64,000 nucleotides of DNA from Thermococcus sp. 21S9. Lineage in GTDB: Archaea; Methanobacteriota_B; Thermococci; Thermococcales; Thermococcaceae. The stretch spans positions 868,001 through 932,000 of the forward strand of contig NZ_SNUS01000001.1 in NCBI RefSeq assembly GCF_012027635.1. The letters are read 5' to 3'. Numbering within the stretch: position 1 is the first letter of the stretch; every line of letters starts with the position of its first letter. The position numbers and the translations under genes were made by a program. This document shows, in pieces, positions 28,952 to 35,530 of this stretch. The notes under the pieces are model-generated. The model saw only the letters and a list, made by a program, of their open reading frames with translations. It had not been told where the DNA came from and ran no database searches.

Positions 28952-31290
28952 GATCTATTGTTTTCATATGTTATTATGTCTTTTATTCTAAATACCCCCC
29001 TATCTAAAACTGTTTTTCCTTTAACGTATGTATATTGTATTATTGAAACATTAGAGTATTTTGATACGATCAACTCTCTTTTTTTTGCTACATTAATCCA
29101 TTTTCCTTCTATCAATGTCCCGTTATCAAGATAACCCCAGATACCTATACCTGTTCCAGTCGCGTTCTCGAACCTCAGCACAATGGAGCCGTTTTCGGCA
29201 GTTACGATGACGTTGGGATGCACGAAGCGGAATATCTTGACCATCCCCCCGTCTGTGTAGAGGAGCCGGTAGTCGCTTGAGTACTGGTTGGTGAACATGA
29301 GCTTCGCTAAGGGCGTCTCGAAGGCTTTTTCGTTCATCAGCACCGCGTAGCCGTAGTTAAGGTTTATGTAAACGTATGCACCGAGGGTTGGCCGTTCCCT
29401 TAGCGGGACTTCCTCAACAGTTTTTCCCTTTTCAACGAAAACGCCCGCCGGGATTCCCCACGCGTTCCCAATCCTGACCCTCACGTCCCATCTCTCTCCG
29501 GGGGTTGCCATGACGGTGTATCCCGGCGCCGAGAAGGTGAGAACGCCCGGTGTTGAAACGGGCCTGAGGACGACCATCGCGTACCCGCTCTCGCCGGCAG
29601 TCTGGAGTATCGCCTCGAACTTCTCGACGGCGTCGAGGGAGACGATAACATAGTCGACTCCGAGGTTCATAAGGGCCCTTTCCGAGACCTTTCCAAGGTA
29701 ATAGTCTGCGACGAACTTGCTCGGGCTTCCCTGCGCAACCGGTGCCCTCTCGGCGAAGTAAGTTACCCAGTGCCCCTCATCCCACCAGGTAAGGACGACG
29801 TCGTTGAGGTTCGAGTGGTTTCCTAGGTAGTGGAGGGCCGTTGCCCAGTTGTCGTTTACTATGGGTCTGACTGAGAGGGCGTTCTGAAACCCCGTGTACG
29901 CCGTCGTGGCCGGGACGATGGCAATGATGAGGGTGAGGGCAAGGGCGCCGAGCCTCTTCGATACGGCGAGGGGTTTCAGCTTCTCGTAGACAGCAACCAG
30001 CCCAACGCCGGCCATAACGGCCACCGCGATGGAGCCAATGAAGAGGAACCTCGTCCAAATCAGCAACATCGGGACAGAGACAACCGCCAGTCCGAGTATA
30101 ACGTAGTCGGCGAGATGTTTCCTCCGAAAGCTGAGTGCAAACACCGGAACTGCGAAGAACGCCAGCCCGTACGCTGTCCACAGGTCCCTCAGTCCTGTTC
30201 TCTGGGTCTCCACTATTGGGGCCGTGTGGAATACCTTGTCCACGAGATTTTGGAGGACTCCCCAGTAATGAACGAAAACCGCAATCGCAACCAGTGAGAC
30301 AACCGCCACGAGGGACAGTCGGGTTTTCCAGTCCCTAACGAACCTCGCAACGATGAGGAGAGTTATCCCCACTGCAACTGCGAGGACGACGGCGTATTTC
30401 AGGTAGAGCAGGAGGAATGCGTCTTTTATGAATCCGAAGTTAAGCCCGAACTCCTTCGCGAGTTCTTTACCCAGTATCTTATTGTAGCCAGTCATGCCGT
30501 AGCCGAATATCCCGCCGAGGGCGTTGGCTATTACCGCTCCAAGGGCCGTTGAAAGGGTTACACAGATTCCGTCCACAATCCTTCGGTCATTTCCGATGAG
30601 GAACGCGCCGATGGATAGCAAGACTCCGTTTGCCAGGACGAAGGCGAATATCGGGTAGTACGCCTGCCAGAATATCGCCGATAGGCCCGTCGCTATTCCC
30701 GGAATCAGGTAAAGCGCGAACCGCTCGTATCCCCACCTCCTAGGCGTCCACGTCAGCCCGAGGGCGATTCCGAGGAGGGCCACGCTGTACCAGAAGAGCA
30801 TGTAGTTGTCTCCCCTGTAATAACCGGCCATAGAGCGGAACACGTGGCCGAAGCTCACTGCCAGAATCAGCGAGGAGAGCAGTGCCTCCTTTCTACCGTA
30901 AAGCCTGAGCACCGCCGTGTAAACTAAGGCCACAGTGAGCACGCCGAATATGACGGGAGTAAGCCGGAAGGCATTGAAGAGCGAGACGCCAAACGGGTGG
31001 AGGAGCTTGTAGACAAAGGCAGGAACCATCCACAGGCCGAGGGGATGAGAAAGCTTTACCTGGAATCCCCAGGGACCGAGGGCGTAGGGGAAGAAGTTCA
31101 CCCAGCCATGAGTTATGGCGTAGCGGATGTAGGCGAGGTGAAAGAACGGGTCGTAACCGAGGAGGTACTTGAAGCGCATCGGAAGAAGACGGATTATGAA
31201 TGCAATGAGTATCACGGCTAGAAACTCAAGTTTTGGTTTTGTGTTGGCTATTGAGGCAATTTTGTTGATTGGTGTTCTCTTTTCTTTCAT
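28948..31290 (-). CDS. aglB: Oligosaccharyltransferase AglB (STT3 homologue)
   Basis: 780-aa enzyme that transfers a lipid-linked oligosaccharide to Asn in N-x-S/T sequons on the outer membrane face. The first external acidic motif is GYDPFFHLAYIRYA (residues 45-58), and YYRGDNYMLFWY carries the second. About a dozen helices precede the soluble domain, which carries the STT3 signature WWDEGHWVTYFAER near residue 500. The last roughly 65-70 codons (28948-29150) are sharply AT-richer than the rest, so the gene looks chimaeric at its 3' end, where it meets the glycan island. The start ATG is at 31290. Confidence 0.95.
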   Translation of the reverse strand: MKEKRTPINKIASIANTKPKLEFLAVILIAFIIRLLPMRFKYLLGYDPFFHLAYIRYAITHGWVNFFPYALGPWGFQVKLSHPLGLWMVPAFVYKLLHPFGVSLFNAFRLTPVIFGVLTVALVYTAVLRLYGRKEALLSSLILAVSFGHVFRSMAGYYRGDNYMLFWYSVALLGIALGLTWTPRRWGYERFALYLIPGIATGLSAIFWQAYYPIFAFVLANGVLLSIGAFLIGNDRRIVDGICVTLSTALGAVIANALGGIFGYGMTGYNKILGKELAKEFGLNFGFIKDAFLLLYLKYAVVLAVAVGITLLIVARFVRDWKTRLSLVAVVSLVAIAVFVHYWGVLQNLVDKVFHTAPIVETQRTGLRDLWTAYGLAFFAVPVFALSFRRKHLADYVILGLAVVSVPMLLIWTRFLFIGSIAVAVMAGVGLVAVYEKLKPLAVSKRLGALALTLIIAIVPATTAYTGFQNALSVRPIVNDNWATALHYLGNHSNLNDVVLTWWDEGHWVTYFAERAPVAQGSPSKFVADYYLGKVSERALMNLGVDYVIVSLDAVEKFEAILQTAGESGYAMVVLRPVSTPGVLTFSAPGYTVMATPGERWDVRVRIGNAWGIPAGVFVEKGKTVEEVPLRERPTLGAYVYINLNYGYAVLMNEKAFETPLAKLMFTNQYSSDYRLLYTDGGMVKIFRFVHPNVIVTAENGSIVLRFENATGTGIGIWGYLDNGTLIEGKWINVAKKRELIVSKYSNVSIIQYTYVKGKTVLDRGVFRIKDIITYENNRS

Positions 31291-31397
31291 ACTATTCCCT
31301 TTGCTTTTTGTGAGTATGGCAATTAAAAGAATTTCGCAAGAGATACATTGCTAATCAGGGTAGTTATAAGACTATAATGAAGCTCCTCCAACCGAAA

Positions 31398-31407
31398 ACT
31401 TTTTAAA
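31398..31407 (+). promoter_or_regulatory. Promoter of the tRNA-Glu/tRNA-Ile unit
   Basis: CGAAAACTTTTTAAACCC contains a BRE-like CGAAAA and a TATA box about 30 bases before the first base of tRNA-Glu. Confidence 0.6.
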
Positions 31408-31434
31408 CCCTCCCTCGCCCTTAATCTCGGACAC

Positions 31435-31512
31435 GCCCCGGTGGTGTAGCCCGGTCAATCATGCGGGACTCTCGATCCCGCGACCCGGGTTCAAATCCCG
31501 GCCGGGGCACCA
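31435..31512 (+). tRNA. tRNA-Glu (anticodon CTC)
   Basis: The acceptor stem GCCCCGG pairs with CCGGGGC. The anticodon stem GCGGGA/TCCCGC flanks the seven-base loop CTCTCGA, giving anticodon CTC for GAG codons. The T arm is CCGGG-TTCAAAT-CCCGG. The 3' CCA (31510-31512) is encoded. No intron is present. Confidence 0.95.
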
Positions 31513-31522
31513 GAATTCTTAC

Positions 31523-31600
31523 GGGCCCGTGGCTCAGCCTGGTCAGAGCGCCCGCCTGATAAGCGGGAGGTCCGGGGTTCGAAGCCCCGCGGGCCCACCA
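31523..31600 (+). tRNA. tRNA-Ile (anticodon GAT)
   Basis: The acceptor stem GGGCCCG pairs with CGGGCCC. The anticodon stem CCCGC/GCGGG flanks the loop CTGATAA, giving GAT. The T arm is CCGGGG-TTCGAAG-CCCC. CCA is encoded (31598-31600). It lies ten bases after tRNA-Glu and is probably co-transcribed with it. Confidence 0.95.
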
Positions 31601-31935
31601 GTACAGCCCTTTCTGACGAAAGCGCTGGCGGATGAAAAGTTTCATCAAAGTGGGCATGCTTTTTGGAATGGCCGATTTTCACAAGGGGTTGCTTTTAAGC
31701 TTGCTATTCCTCAGTGTGTTTCCTTCATTAGCGCCCTTTGGGCGCCCTTTTAGTTGAACACTTCCTCTCAAAGCTATCCTAGAAGTAACCCCAAAACTAT
31801 GGGGGTGCTTGATGAAGCATGCAACTTTCCCTTACCTTTTCAGATAGTCAGGCCATTTTGGTCAAGCTTTGCGCAAGCAAAGCTTGCGGAGGAGTAAAAT
31901 TTATAAATCCTCCCCTTTAGCTATTCAACGGGCAC
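31601..31935. other. 335-bp gene-free region between tRNA-Ile and tRNA-Gln with several palindromes
   Basis: No convincing coding frame. It contains GATGAAA-AG-TTTCATC (about 31632-31647) and a GCGCCC-TTT-GGGCGC hairpin followed by CCTTTT (31731-31751). It also has TGCTT-GATG-AAGCA (31806-31819) and CAAGCTTTG-CGCAAG-CAAAGCTTG (31863-31886). tRNA 3' flanks are common integration sites in Thermococcales, so this may be the eroded trace of an element, but no attachment-site repeat of a tRNA end was found. Confidence 0.4.
31900..31907 (+). promoter_or_regulatory. TATA box of tRNA-Gln
   Basis: TTTATAAA lies about 29 bases before the tRNA-Gln start and immediately after a 9-bp perfect inverted repeat (31863-31886) that could modulate it. 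Confidence 0.6.
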
Positions 31936-32011
31936 AGCCCCGTGGTGTAGCGGCCAAGCATGCGGGACTCTGGATCCCGCGACCGGGGTTCGAATCCCCG
32001 CGGGGCTACCA
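31936..32011 (+). tRNA. tRNA-Gln (anticodon CTG)
   Basis: The acceptor stem AGCCCCG pairs with CGGGGCT. The anticodon stem GCGGGA/TCCCGC flanks loop CTCTGGA, giving CTG for CAG codons. The T arm is CGGGG-TTCGAAT-CCCCG. CCA is encoded (32009-32011). Confidence 0.95.
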
Positions 32012-32198
32012 TCGTTTAAGGGCTCCAGAACCCCGAACCCCCTCTCTTAAATTCCCTTCTCGAACCTTATGTTATACTTCAAGACGTATTCTTGCCGTTG
32101 GCGTTTATCCTAACTCGTCCAATTTTGTGACTTATTTCTCCGTTTTGTTCTCACTGTTGGGACTTTTGGAGGTCCATTCCTGGCGGTTCCCTGGAAAA

Positions 32199-32248
32199 TG
32201 CCCAACGGCATCTGCCGACAGAAAACGTGGTTTCTCGCCCGTTGGGCA
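32199..32248. ncRNA. Long-stem inverted repeat, possible small RNA
   Basis: TGCCCAACGG (32199-32208) pairs perfectly over 10 bp with CCGTTGGGCA (32239-32248). The enclosed 30 bases can form a second hairpin AGAAA-ACGTGG-TTTCT, or alternatively a CGGC-ATCT-GCCG hairpin that competes with the outer stem. It sits in a 390-bp gene-free stretch after tRNA-Gln (32012-32403), upstream of the promoter at 32339. Strand and function are unknown. Confidence 0.35.
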
Positions 32249-32338
32249 GTTGTCGCCCGGGGAACACTCTTTTCTCCAAATAAGCAGTTTTTGAGGGTCT
32301 TGTCTGTTCAAAATCCTTTTTCGAACTTTTGGGGCAGG

Positions 32339-32346
32339 TTTAAATA
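32339..32346 (+). promoter_or_regulatory. Promoter and leader hairpin of the HTH gene at 32404
   Basis: TTTAAATA with GCAGG upstream is a BRE/TATA. Transcription would start near 32370. The short leader then contains GGTCGG (32370-32375) pairing with CCGGCC (32384-32389, one G-U), directly before the AGGAGG ribosome binding site. Confidence 0.55.
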
Positions 32347-32403
32347 CTCTCCCGCCGTATTTTCCCCCAGGTCGGGTCTTACTCCGGCCAGGAGGTCGTA
32401 GTG

Positions 32404-32610
32404 ATGAGTGGGGATTTTGAGAGTGAGATGGTGGATATGCTCCGGGAAAGGGAGTTGACCGTTGCGTTCATCACCCGTTTTCTCACGGAGAGGGGTTTTG
32501 ACGTCACGAGACAGAAGGTTGAGCGGGCCCTCCGGAGGTTGGCCAAGGCCGGTCTCGTTGAGACGAGGGTCGGCAACAACGGTAGAAAACACTACAGGTT
32601 AGCACGGTGA
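32404..32610 (+). CDS. Small winged-helix transcription regulator
   Basis: 68-aa protein that is essentially one winged helix: SEMVDMLRERELTVAFITRFLTERGFDVTRQKVERALRRLAKAGLVETRVGNNGRKHYRLAR. A helix-turn-helix with RQKVERALRRLAKAGLVE as recognition region is followed by the wing. AGGAGG lies at good spacing before 32401-32404 (GTGATG). It is followed, six bases after its stop, by a second HTH protein, and both precede the TasA-like genes, so they are the best candidates for local regulators of that module. Confidence 0.82.
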   Translation: MSGDFESEMVDMLRERELTVAFITRFLTERGFDVTRQKVERALRRLAKAGLVETRVGNNGRKHYRLAR

Positions 32611-32615
32611 TTGCC

Positions 32616-33047
32616 ATGGGGACCTCCTCGGTCATACTCGGAAACAGCAGGAGGATGCTCATGATTGAGTACCTCCAGAAGTCCGACGGGAGGGCCGAGC
32701 TGAGGGATATGGTTGAGTACATAGCCGAGAACGAGGGGAACACTGACAGGAAGCACAGGAAGAGCGTTTACGTGAGCCTGGTTCAGACGCATATTCCGAA
32801 GCTTGAGCGAGAGGGTGTTATAACCTTCAAGCACGGCGTCATAACCCTCGTTAAGGTGCCCGACGACGTTACGGTTTATATGGAGACCGTCAAGAAGAAC
32901 GACATAAGCTGGAGTTCCTTCTACATAGGGCTCTCGCTGATGTTCTTCATAACCGCCCTCTACCTGAACAACCTCCAGCTTGCCCTGGCGTCACTGGTTT
33001 ACGCCGGTGTTGGCGTCATTCACCACAGGAAAATGAAGCGCATTTAG
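32616..33047 (+). CDS. Membrane-anchored HTH protein resembling haloarchaeal DUF7344
   Basis: 143-aa protein. Residues 5-95 form a winged-helix domain (SSVILGNSRRMLMIEYLQ, then VSLVQTHIPKLEREGVITF) whose pattern matches the DUF7344 domain of haloarchaea (NxRRRxxLxxL...YxSLxQTHLPxLxxxGVV). Two transmembrane helices follow (SFYIGLSLMFFITALYL and LALASLVYAGVGVI) and a short basic tail. A DNA-binding domain fixed to the membrane suggests a regulator that senses an envelope signal. GGTGATT precedes the ATG. It is probably co-transcribed with the 68-aa HTH protein. Domain assignment is from memory of the family pattern. Confidence 0.75.
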   Translation: MGTSSVILGNSRRMLMIEYLQKSDGRAELRDMVEYIAENEGNTDRKHRKSVYVSLVQTHIPKLEREGVITFKHGVITLVKVPDDVTVYMETVKKNDISWSSFYIGLSLMFFITALYLNNLQLALASLVYAGVGVIHHRKMKRI

Positions 33048-33097
33048 CCCTTCTTTTCTTGGGTAATCTCCCATTACCGGCCGTTAATCCGACATTT

Positions 33098-33105
33098 CAT
33101 ATATA
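33098..33105 (+). promoter_or_regulatory. TATA box of the TasA/DUF1102-like operon
   Basis: CATATATA is the clearest TATA-like box in the 223-bp gap. A start about 25 bases downstream (near 33125-33130) would place the hairpin GCAACCC-TGCG-GGGTTGC at the very 5' end of the transcript. Confidence 0.55.
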
Positions 33106-33120
33106 CCCCAACGGGCCAAG

Positions 33121-33270
33121 GGATTAGTGAGCAACCCTGCGGGGTTGCAGAGGCACTGCGTTGAGTTCACCGTTGCAGTGGTCGTGAGTGTGTCTTGGTT
33201 TAGGGATGAACCTTCACTCTCACCGCTGGCTTCTCTGCCACAGTGCCTCCTTAATCTGGAGGCGAAAAAG
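33121..33270 (+). promoter_or_regulatory. Highly structured 5' leader, candidate RNA switch
   Basis: The roughly 145-nt leader of the first TasA/DUF1102-like gene holds nested pairings. A 5' hairpin GCAACCC/GGGTTGC (33131-33137 and 33142-33148) comes first. A perfect 9-bp stem GAGGCACTG (33150-33158) with CAGTGCCTC (33241-33249) follows. Inside it, CAGTG/CGCTG and a hairpin GTGAG-T-GTG...GGTT/AACC...CAC-T-CTCAC form. The 3' arm also reads CCTCC (33246-33250), which can instead pair with the ribosome binding site GGAGG (33258-33262) across a 7-base loop. The two pairings exclude each other, so folding of the 9-bp stem would expose the ribosome binding site. Pairings are seen; ligand or signal is unknown. 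Confidence 0.6.
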
Positions 33271-33873
33271 ATGAGAAAGAATCTTGCCCTTGGAATTTTT
33301 GGCCTGTTGGTGGCCTTTGGTCTCGTGTTAGGGGCTGGAGCCAACTTCAGGGACTACAACGCTGAGAGGAGCGTTCACTGGAAGATTGTCAGCGATGACA
33401 ACGAACTCATTGACCTGACCCCCATTCAGCCCTACGCTTACATAAACAGCGGTGGCGTTCTGGTGGTCGACATAAGCCCTGACAACCCGAACTACCCAGG
33501 CTACGGCCAGGGCCTCAGCCCGAACTCGGAGTACAACTTCGACGAGGTCTTTGAGGTAAGCAACGACCTCTGGGAGGACAACATGAGCATAGTCGTCAGG
33601 ATAACCAACGCCAACACCGCGATACAGTTCTACGGAGCGGATGAGAACGTGTACTACCCGGGAACCGGGTCACCAGTTTACGCCAGTGACATGGCGAAGA
33701 ACGATGTTTGCTTCACCGTTGGTCCTGGAGAGGCCGTTAAGGTAGGTATGGACTTCACAGTCGGAAACGCCGCGCTCAACACCACTGAGAGTAGCACCAT
33801 ACACATACAGGCTTGGAGACTCGGCACCGAGCCAAGCGACCTTGTCGGCAAGTGCGGTCAGCCGGGGCAGTGA
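33271..33873 (+). CDS. Secreted DUF1102/TasA-like surface protein, copy 1
   Basis: 200-aa exported protein. The signal peptide NLALGIFGLLVAFGLVLGAGA is followed by the mature start NFRDYNAERSVHWKIVSDDNELIDLTP. The FRxYxAxRS...VVxDDxELIDL pattern fits archaeal DUF1102. A beta-rich body with sequons follows and two late cysteines. It has a tandem paralogue directly downstream and a dedicated signal peptidase two genes on, the arrangement of TasA/SipW fibre operons. Fibre formation is inferred. ATG 33271 has GGAGGCG at seven bases; the frame extends upstream through the structured leader only by chance. Expression is probably controlled by that leader. Confidence 0.8.
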   Translation: MRKNLALGIFGLLVAFGLVLGAGANFRDYNAERSVHWKIVSDDNELIDLTPIQPYAYINSGGVLVVDISPDNPNYPGYGQGLSPNSEYNFDEVFEVSNDLWEDNMSIVVRITNANTAIQFYGADENVYYPGTGSPVYASDMAKNDVCFTVGPGEAVKVGMDFTVGNAALNTTESSTIHIQAWRLGTEPSDLVGKCGQPGQ

Positions 33874-33887
33874 AGGGGGTGTGAAAG

Positions 33888-34424
33888 ATGAATAAACTAT
33901 TTGGATTGGCCTTATTGATGGTTGGAATGCTCCTGGCCGTTGGAGCCGGAGCCAACTTCAGGTATTACTCTGCCGATAGGCAGGCGAGCTTTGATGTCGT
34001 CTCAGACGACAACGAGCTTATTGACTTGACCGCCCTTCAGCCCTACGTGACCTACGACGCGGGAAAGCTTTACGTTGACATCAGCGCCAACAACCCGAAC
34101 TACCCTGAGGGTGCGGGTCAGGGAATGAGTCCGAACACGACTTACGTCTTCGAGGAAATGTTTGAGGTCAGCAATGAGCTCTGGGAGAACGACAACGAGA
34201 GCTACCCGATATGTGTGACCATCACCACCCAGCATGACAACGTCCTTATCTTCGCCGGCGACTACGGGAACGAGACCGCCGGACCGGCTCACAACATCCA
34301 GTTCACCGTTGAGCACGGAAACCCCGTTAAGGTCGGAATGATATTCAACAACACCAACGCCACCCTTGGCCTCGACCAGTTCCAGATGAGCATCTCGGCG
34401 GTTGCCGGAGCCTGCGGACCGTGA
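33888..34424 (+). CDS. Secreted DUF1102/TasA-like surface protein, copy 2
   Basis: 178-aa paralogue of the preceding gene. The signal peptide is LFGLALLMVGMLLAVGAGA, then NFRYYSADRQASFDVVSDDNELIDLTALQPYV. The middle also aligns (ISANNPNYP with ISPDNPNYP, MFEVSNELWENDN with VFEVSNDLWEDNM, and PVKVGMIF with AVKVGMDF). Five N-glycosylation sequons are visible. GGGGGTG precedes the ATG, 14 bases after copy 1. Two similar subunits in tandem suggest a heteropolymer or a major plus minor subunit. It is followed by two hairpins before the signal peptidase. Confidence 0.8.
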   Translation: MNKLFGLALLMVGMLLAVGAGANFRYYSADRQASFDVVSDDNELIDLTALQPYVTYDAGKLYVDISANNPNYPEGAGQGMSPNTTYVFEEMFEVSNELWENDNESYPICVTITTQHDNVLIFAGDYGNETAGPAHNIQFTVEHGNPVKVGMIFNNTNATLGLDQFQMSISAVAGACGP

Positions 34425-34433
34425 TTTCTTTTC

Positions 34434-34463
34434 GGGGCCTTTGCCCCAACCCCTTTAAGGGGG
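34434..34463 (+). promoter_or_regulatory. Tandem intercistronic hairpins, second one covering a ribosome binding site
   Basis: GGGGC-CTTT-GCCCC (34434-34447) is followed by CCCC-TTTAA-GGGG (34450-34462). The second 3' arm is part of GGGGGAG, the ribosome binding site of the signal peptidase gene. The pair probably lowers signal peptidase output relative to the two structural subunits, by termination, processing or occlusion. Confidence 0.5.
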
Positions 34464-34470
34464 AGTTGCT

Positions 34471-35529
34471 ATGAAGAAAATACTCGAGTTCACGTTTGCT
34501 TTCATCGTCATTGCCTTTCTCACAGGTTCATTAGTCGGTTTCTTCCTTGACCGTCCCGTGTTTCTGTCGTACGCTTACTCAAGCAGTATGACGCCTACGA
34601 TAGACAAGGGAGACCTCTTCTTGATGAACCCATTCGCCCGGAACTTTGACGTCGGCGACATAATAGTCTTTCACAGGAGTGATGGGTGGACGGTTCACAG
34701 AATCTTCGCGGTTACCGAGGACGGCTTCATAACCAAGGGCGACAACAACGTCGCGACGGACCAGCAGAACGGTCTGTATCCTCCCGTTAAGGAGTCGGAC
34801 GTGGCCGGGAAGGTGGTCGTTCTCTTCGGCAAGCCCCTCGTCCTCAGGGGTGGCGGAGACCTGGTTCAATCCTTAAGAACGAGACTCAGCAACGTCTACG
34901 CGATAGCGATTCTGCTCCTCGTTGGGGCGTTCCTGACCTTCTCGGGAGGCTCCAAGAGAAAAAAGCGAGTTAAGTACTACCGGGTTAGCGTTAAGACACT
35001 CTACGCGGTCGCTTCGGTCTTCATAATCGCCGGCTTCCTCTTCGTGACCGTGGCCTCGTGGGGAACGCTGGCCTTCAGCTACTCCTCCACCCTCGCCGGT
35101 GGACAGAGGGACGGCTGGTACCTGCCAGGTTCAACCTTCGAGAAGAACCTCAGCGTCACGAACAACGCCGTTTACCCGTTCTACTACTTTGTGAGCGGTG
35201 GTAGCGAGAGGGTTCAGCTCCTCGGCCCGACGTTCTTCCGCATCGACGGCGGTTCGAGCGTTAGTGTTCCGGTTCACGTCACGGTTCCCCAGGACACGAG
35301 GATTTACCGCGAGGAGTTCCAGGTGAGGTCTTACCCCGCAATACTTCCCGCTTCCCTCGTGGTCTTCCTGTACTCGTTCAGCCCGTATCTCCCGCTCGTG
35401 GCCTACGCCCTGCTTCTCACTGGATTGCTCGTGGTCTTCTACCGTCTCGCGGGGATTTCGGAGGGCGACATCCTTAGAATCAGAAAACGGAGGGGAAGTC
35501 TTCTCTCCAAGGTACTCGGAGATGGTTAG
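34471..35529 (+). CDS. SipW/ER-type signal peptidase I with extra C-terminal membrane domain
   Basis: 352-aa membrane protease that would cleave the signal peptides of the neighbouring surface proteins. An N-terminal helix is followed by the catalytic Ser39 in YAYSSSMTPTIDKGD and His76 in DGWTVHRIFAV. The His replaces the Lys of bacterial enzymes, as in archaeal/ER/SipW peptidases. KGDNN with Asp91 follows. After residue 150 come at least three more helices and a beta-rich external insert (STFEKNLSVTNNAVYPFYYFV), which ordinary archaeal signal peptidases lack. A housekeeping signal peptidase presumably exists elsewhere, and its position here marks it as dedicated. It overlaps no gene; the next starts two bases after its end. 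Confidence 0.9.
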   Translation: MKKILEFTFAFIVIAFLTGSLVGFFLDRPVFLSYAYSSSMTPTIDKGDLFLMNPFARNFDVGDIIVFHRSDGWTVHRIFAVTEDGFITKGDNNVATDQQNGLYPPVKESDVAGKVVVLFGKPLVLRGGGDLVQSLRTRLSNVYAIAILLLVGAFLTFSGGSKRKKRVKYYRVSVKTLYAVASVFIIAGFLFVTVASWGTLAFSYSSTLAGGQRDGWYLPGSTFEKNLSVTNNAVYPFYYFVSGGSERVQLLGPTFFRIDGGSSVSVPVHVTVPQDTRIYREEFQVRSYPAILPASLVVFLYSFSPYLPLVAYALLLTGLLVVFYRLAGISEGDILRIRKRRGSLLSKVLGDG

Positions 35530-35530
35530 C

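Larger units (their letters stand above)
22421..29150. other. AT-rich glycan-biosynthesis island
   Basis: From about 22,421 to about 29,150 the sequence becomes clearly AT-richer than either flank (codons such as ATA, AAA, TTT and TTA dominate), and GGAGGTG-type ribosome binding sites become weak or absent. The stretch holds four glycosyltransferases and a large membrane protein, and its right limit falls inside the 3' end of aglB. This is the typical signature of a variable surface-glycan locus exchanged between strains. The limits are judged by eye. Confidence 0.7.

Noticed and set aside
31869-32294. 141-codon frame across tRNA-Gln
   Set aside because: Runs through a tRNA gene and the following spacer; composition is not gene-like.
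32308-32592. 94-codon minus-strand frame over the promoter and HTH gene
   Set aside because: Antisense to a clear winged-helix gene and to its promoter.
33127-33270. 48-codon N-terminal extension of the first TasA/DUF1102-like protein
   Set aside because: It would place residues before a clean signal peptide and would span the structured leader; the ATG at 33271 has a proper ribosome binding site.
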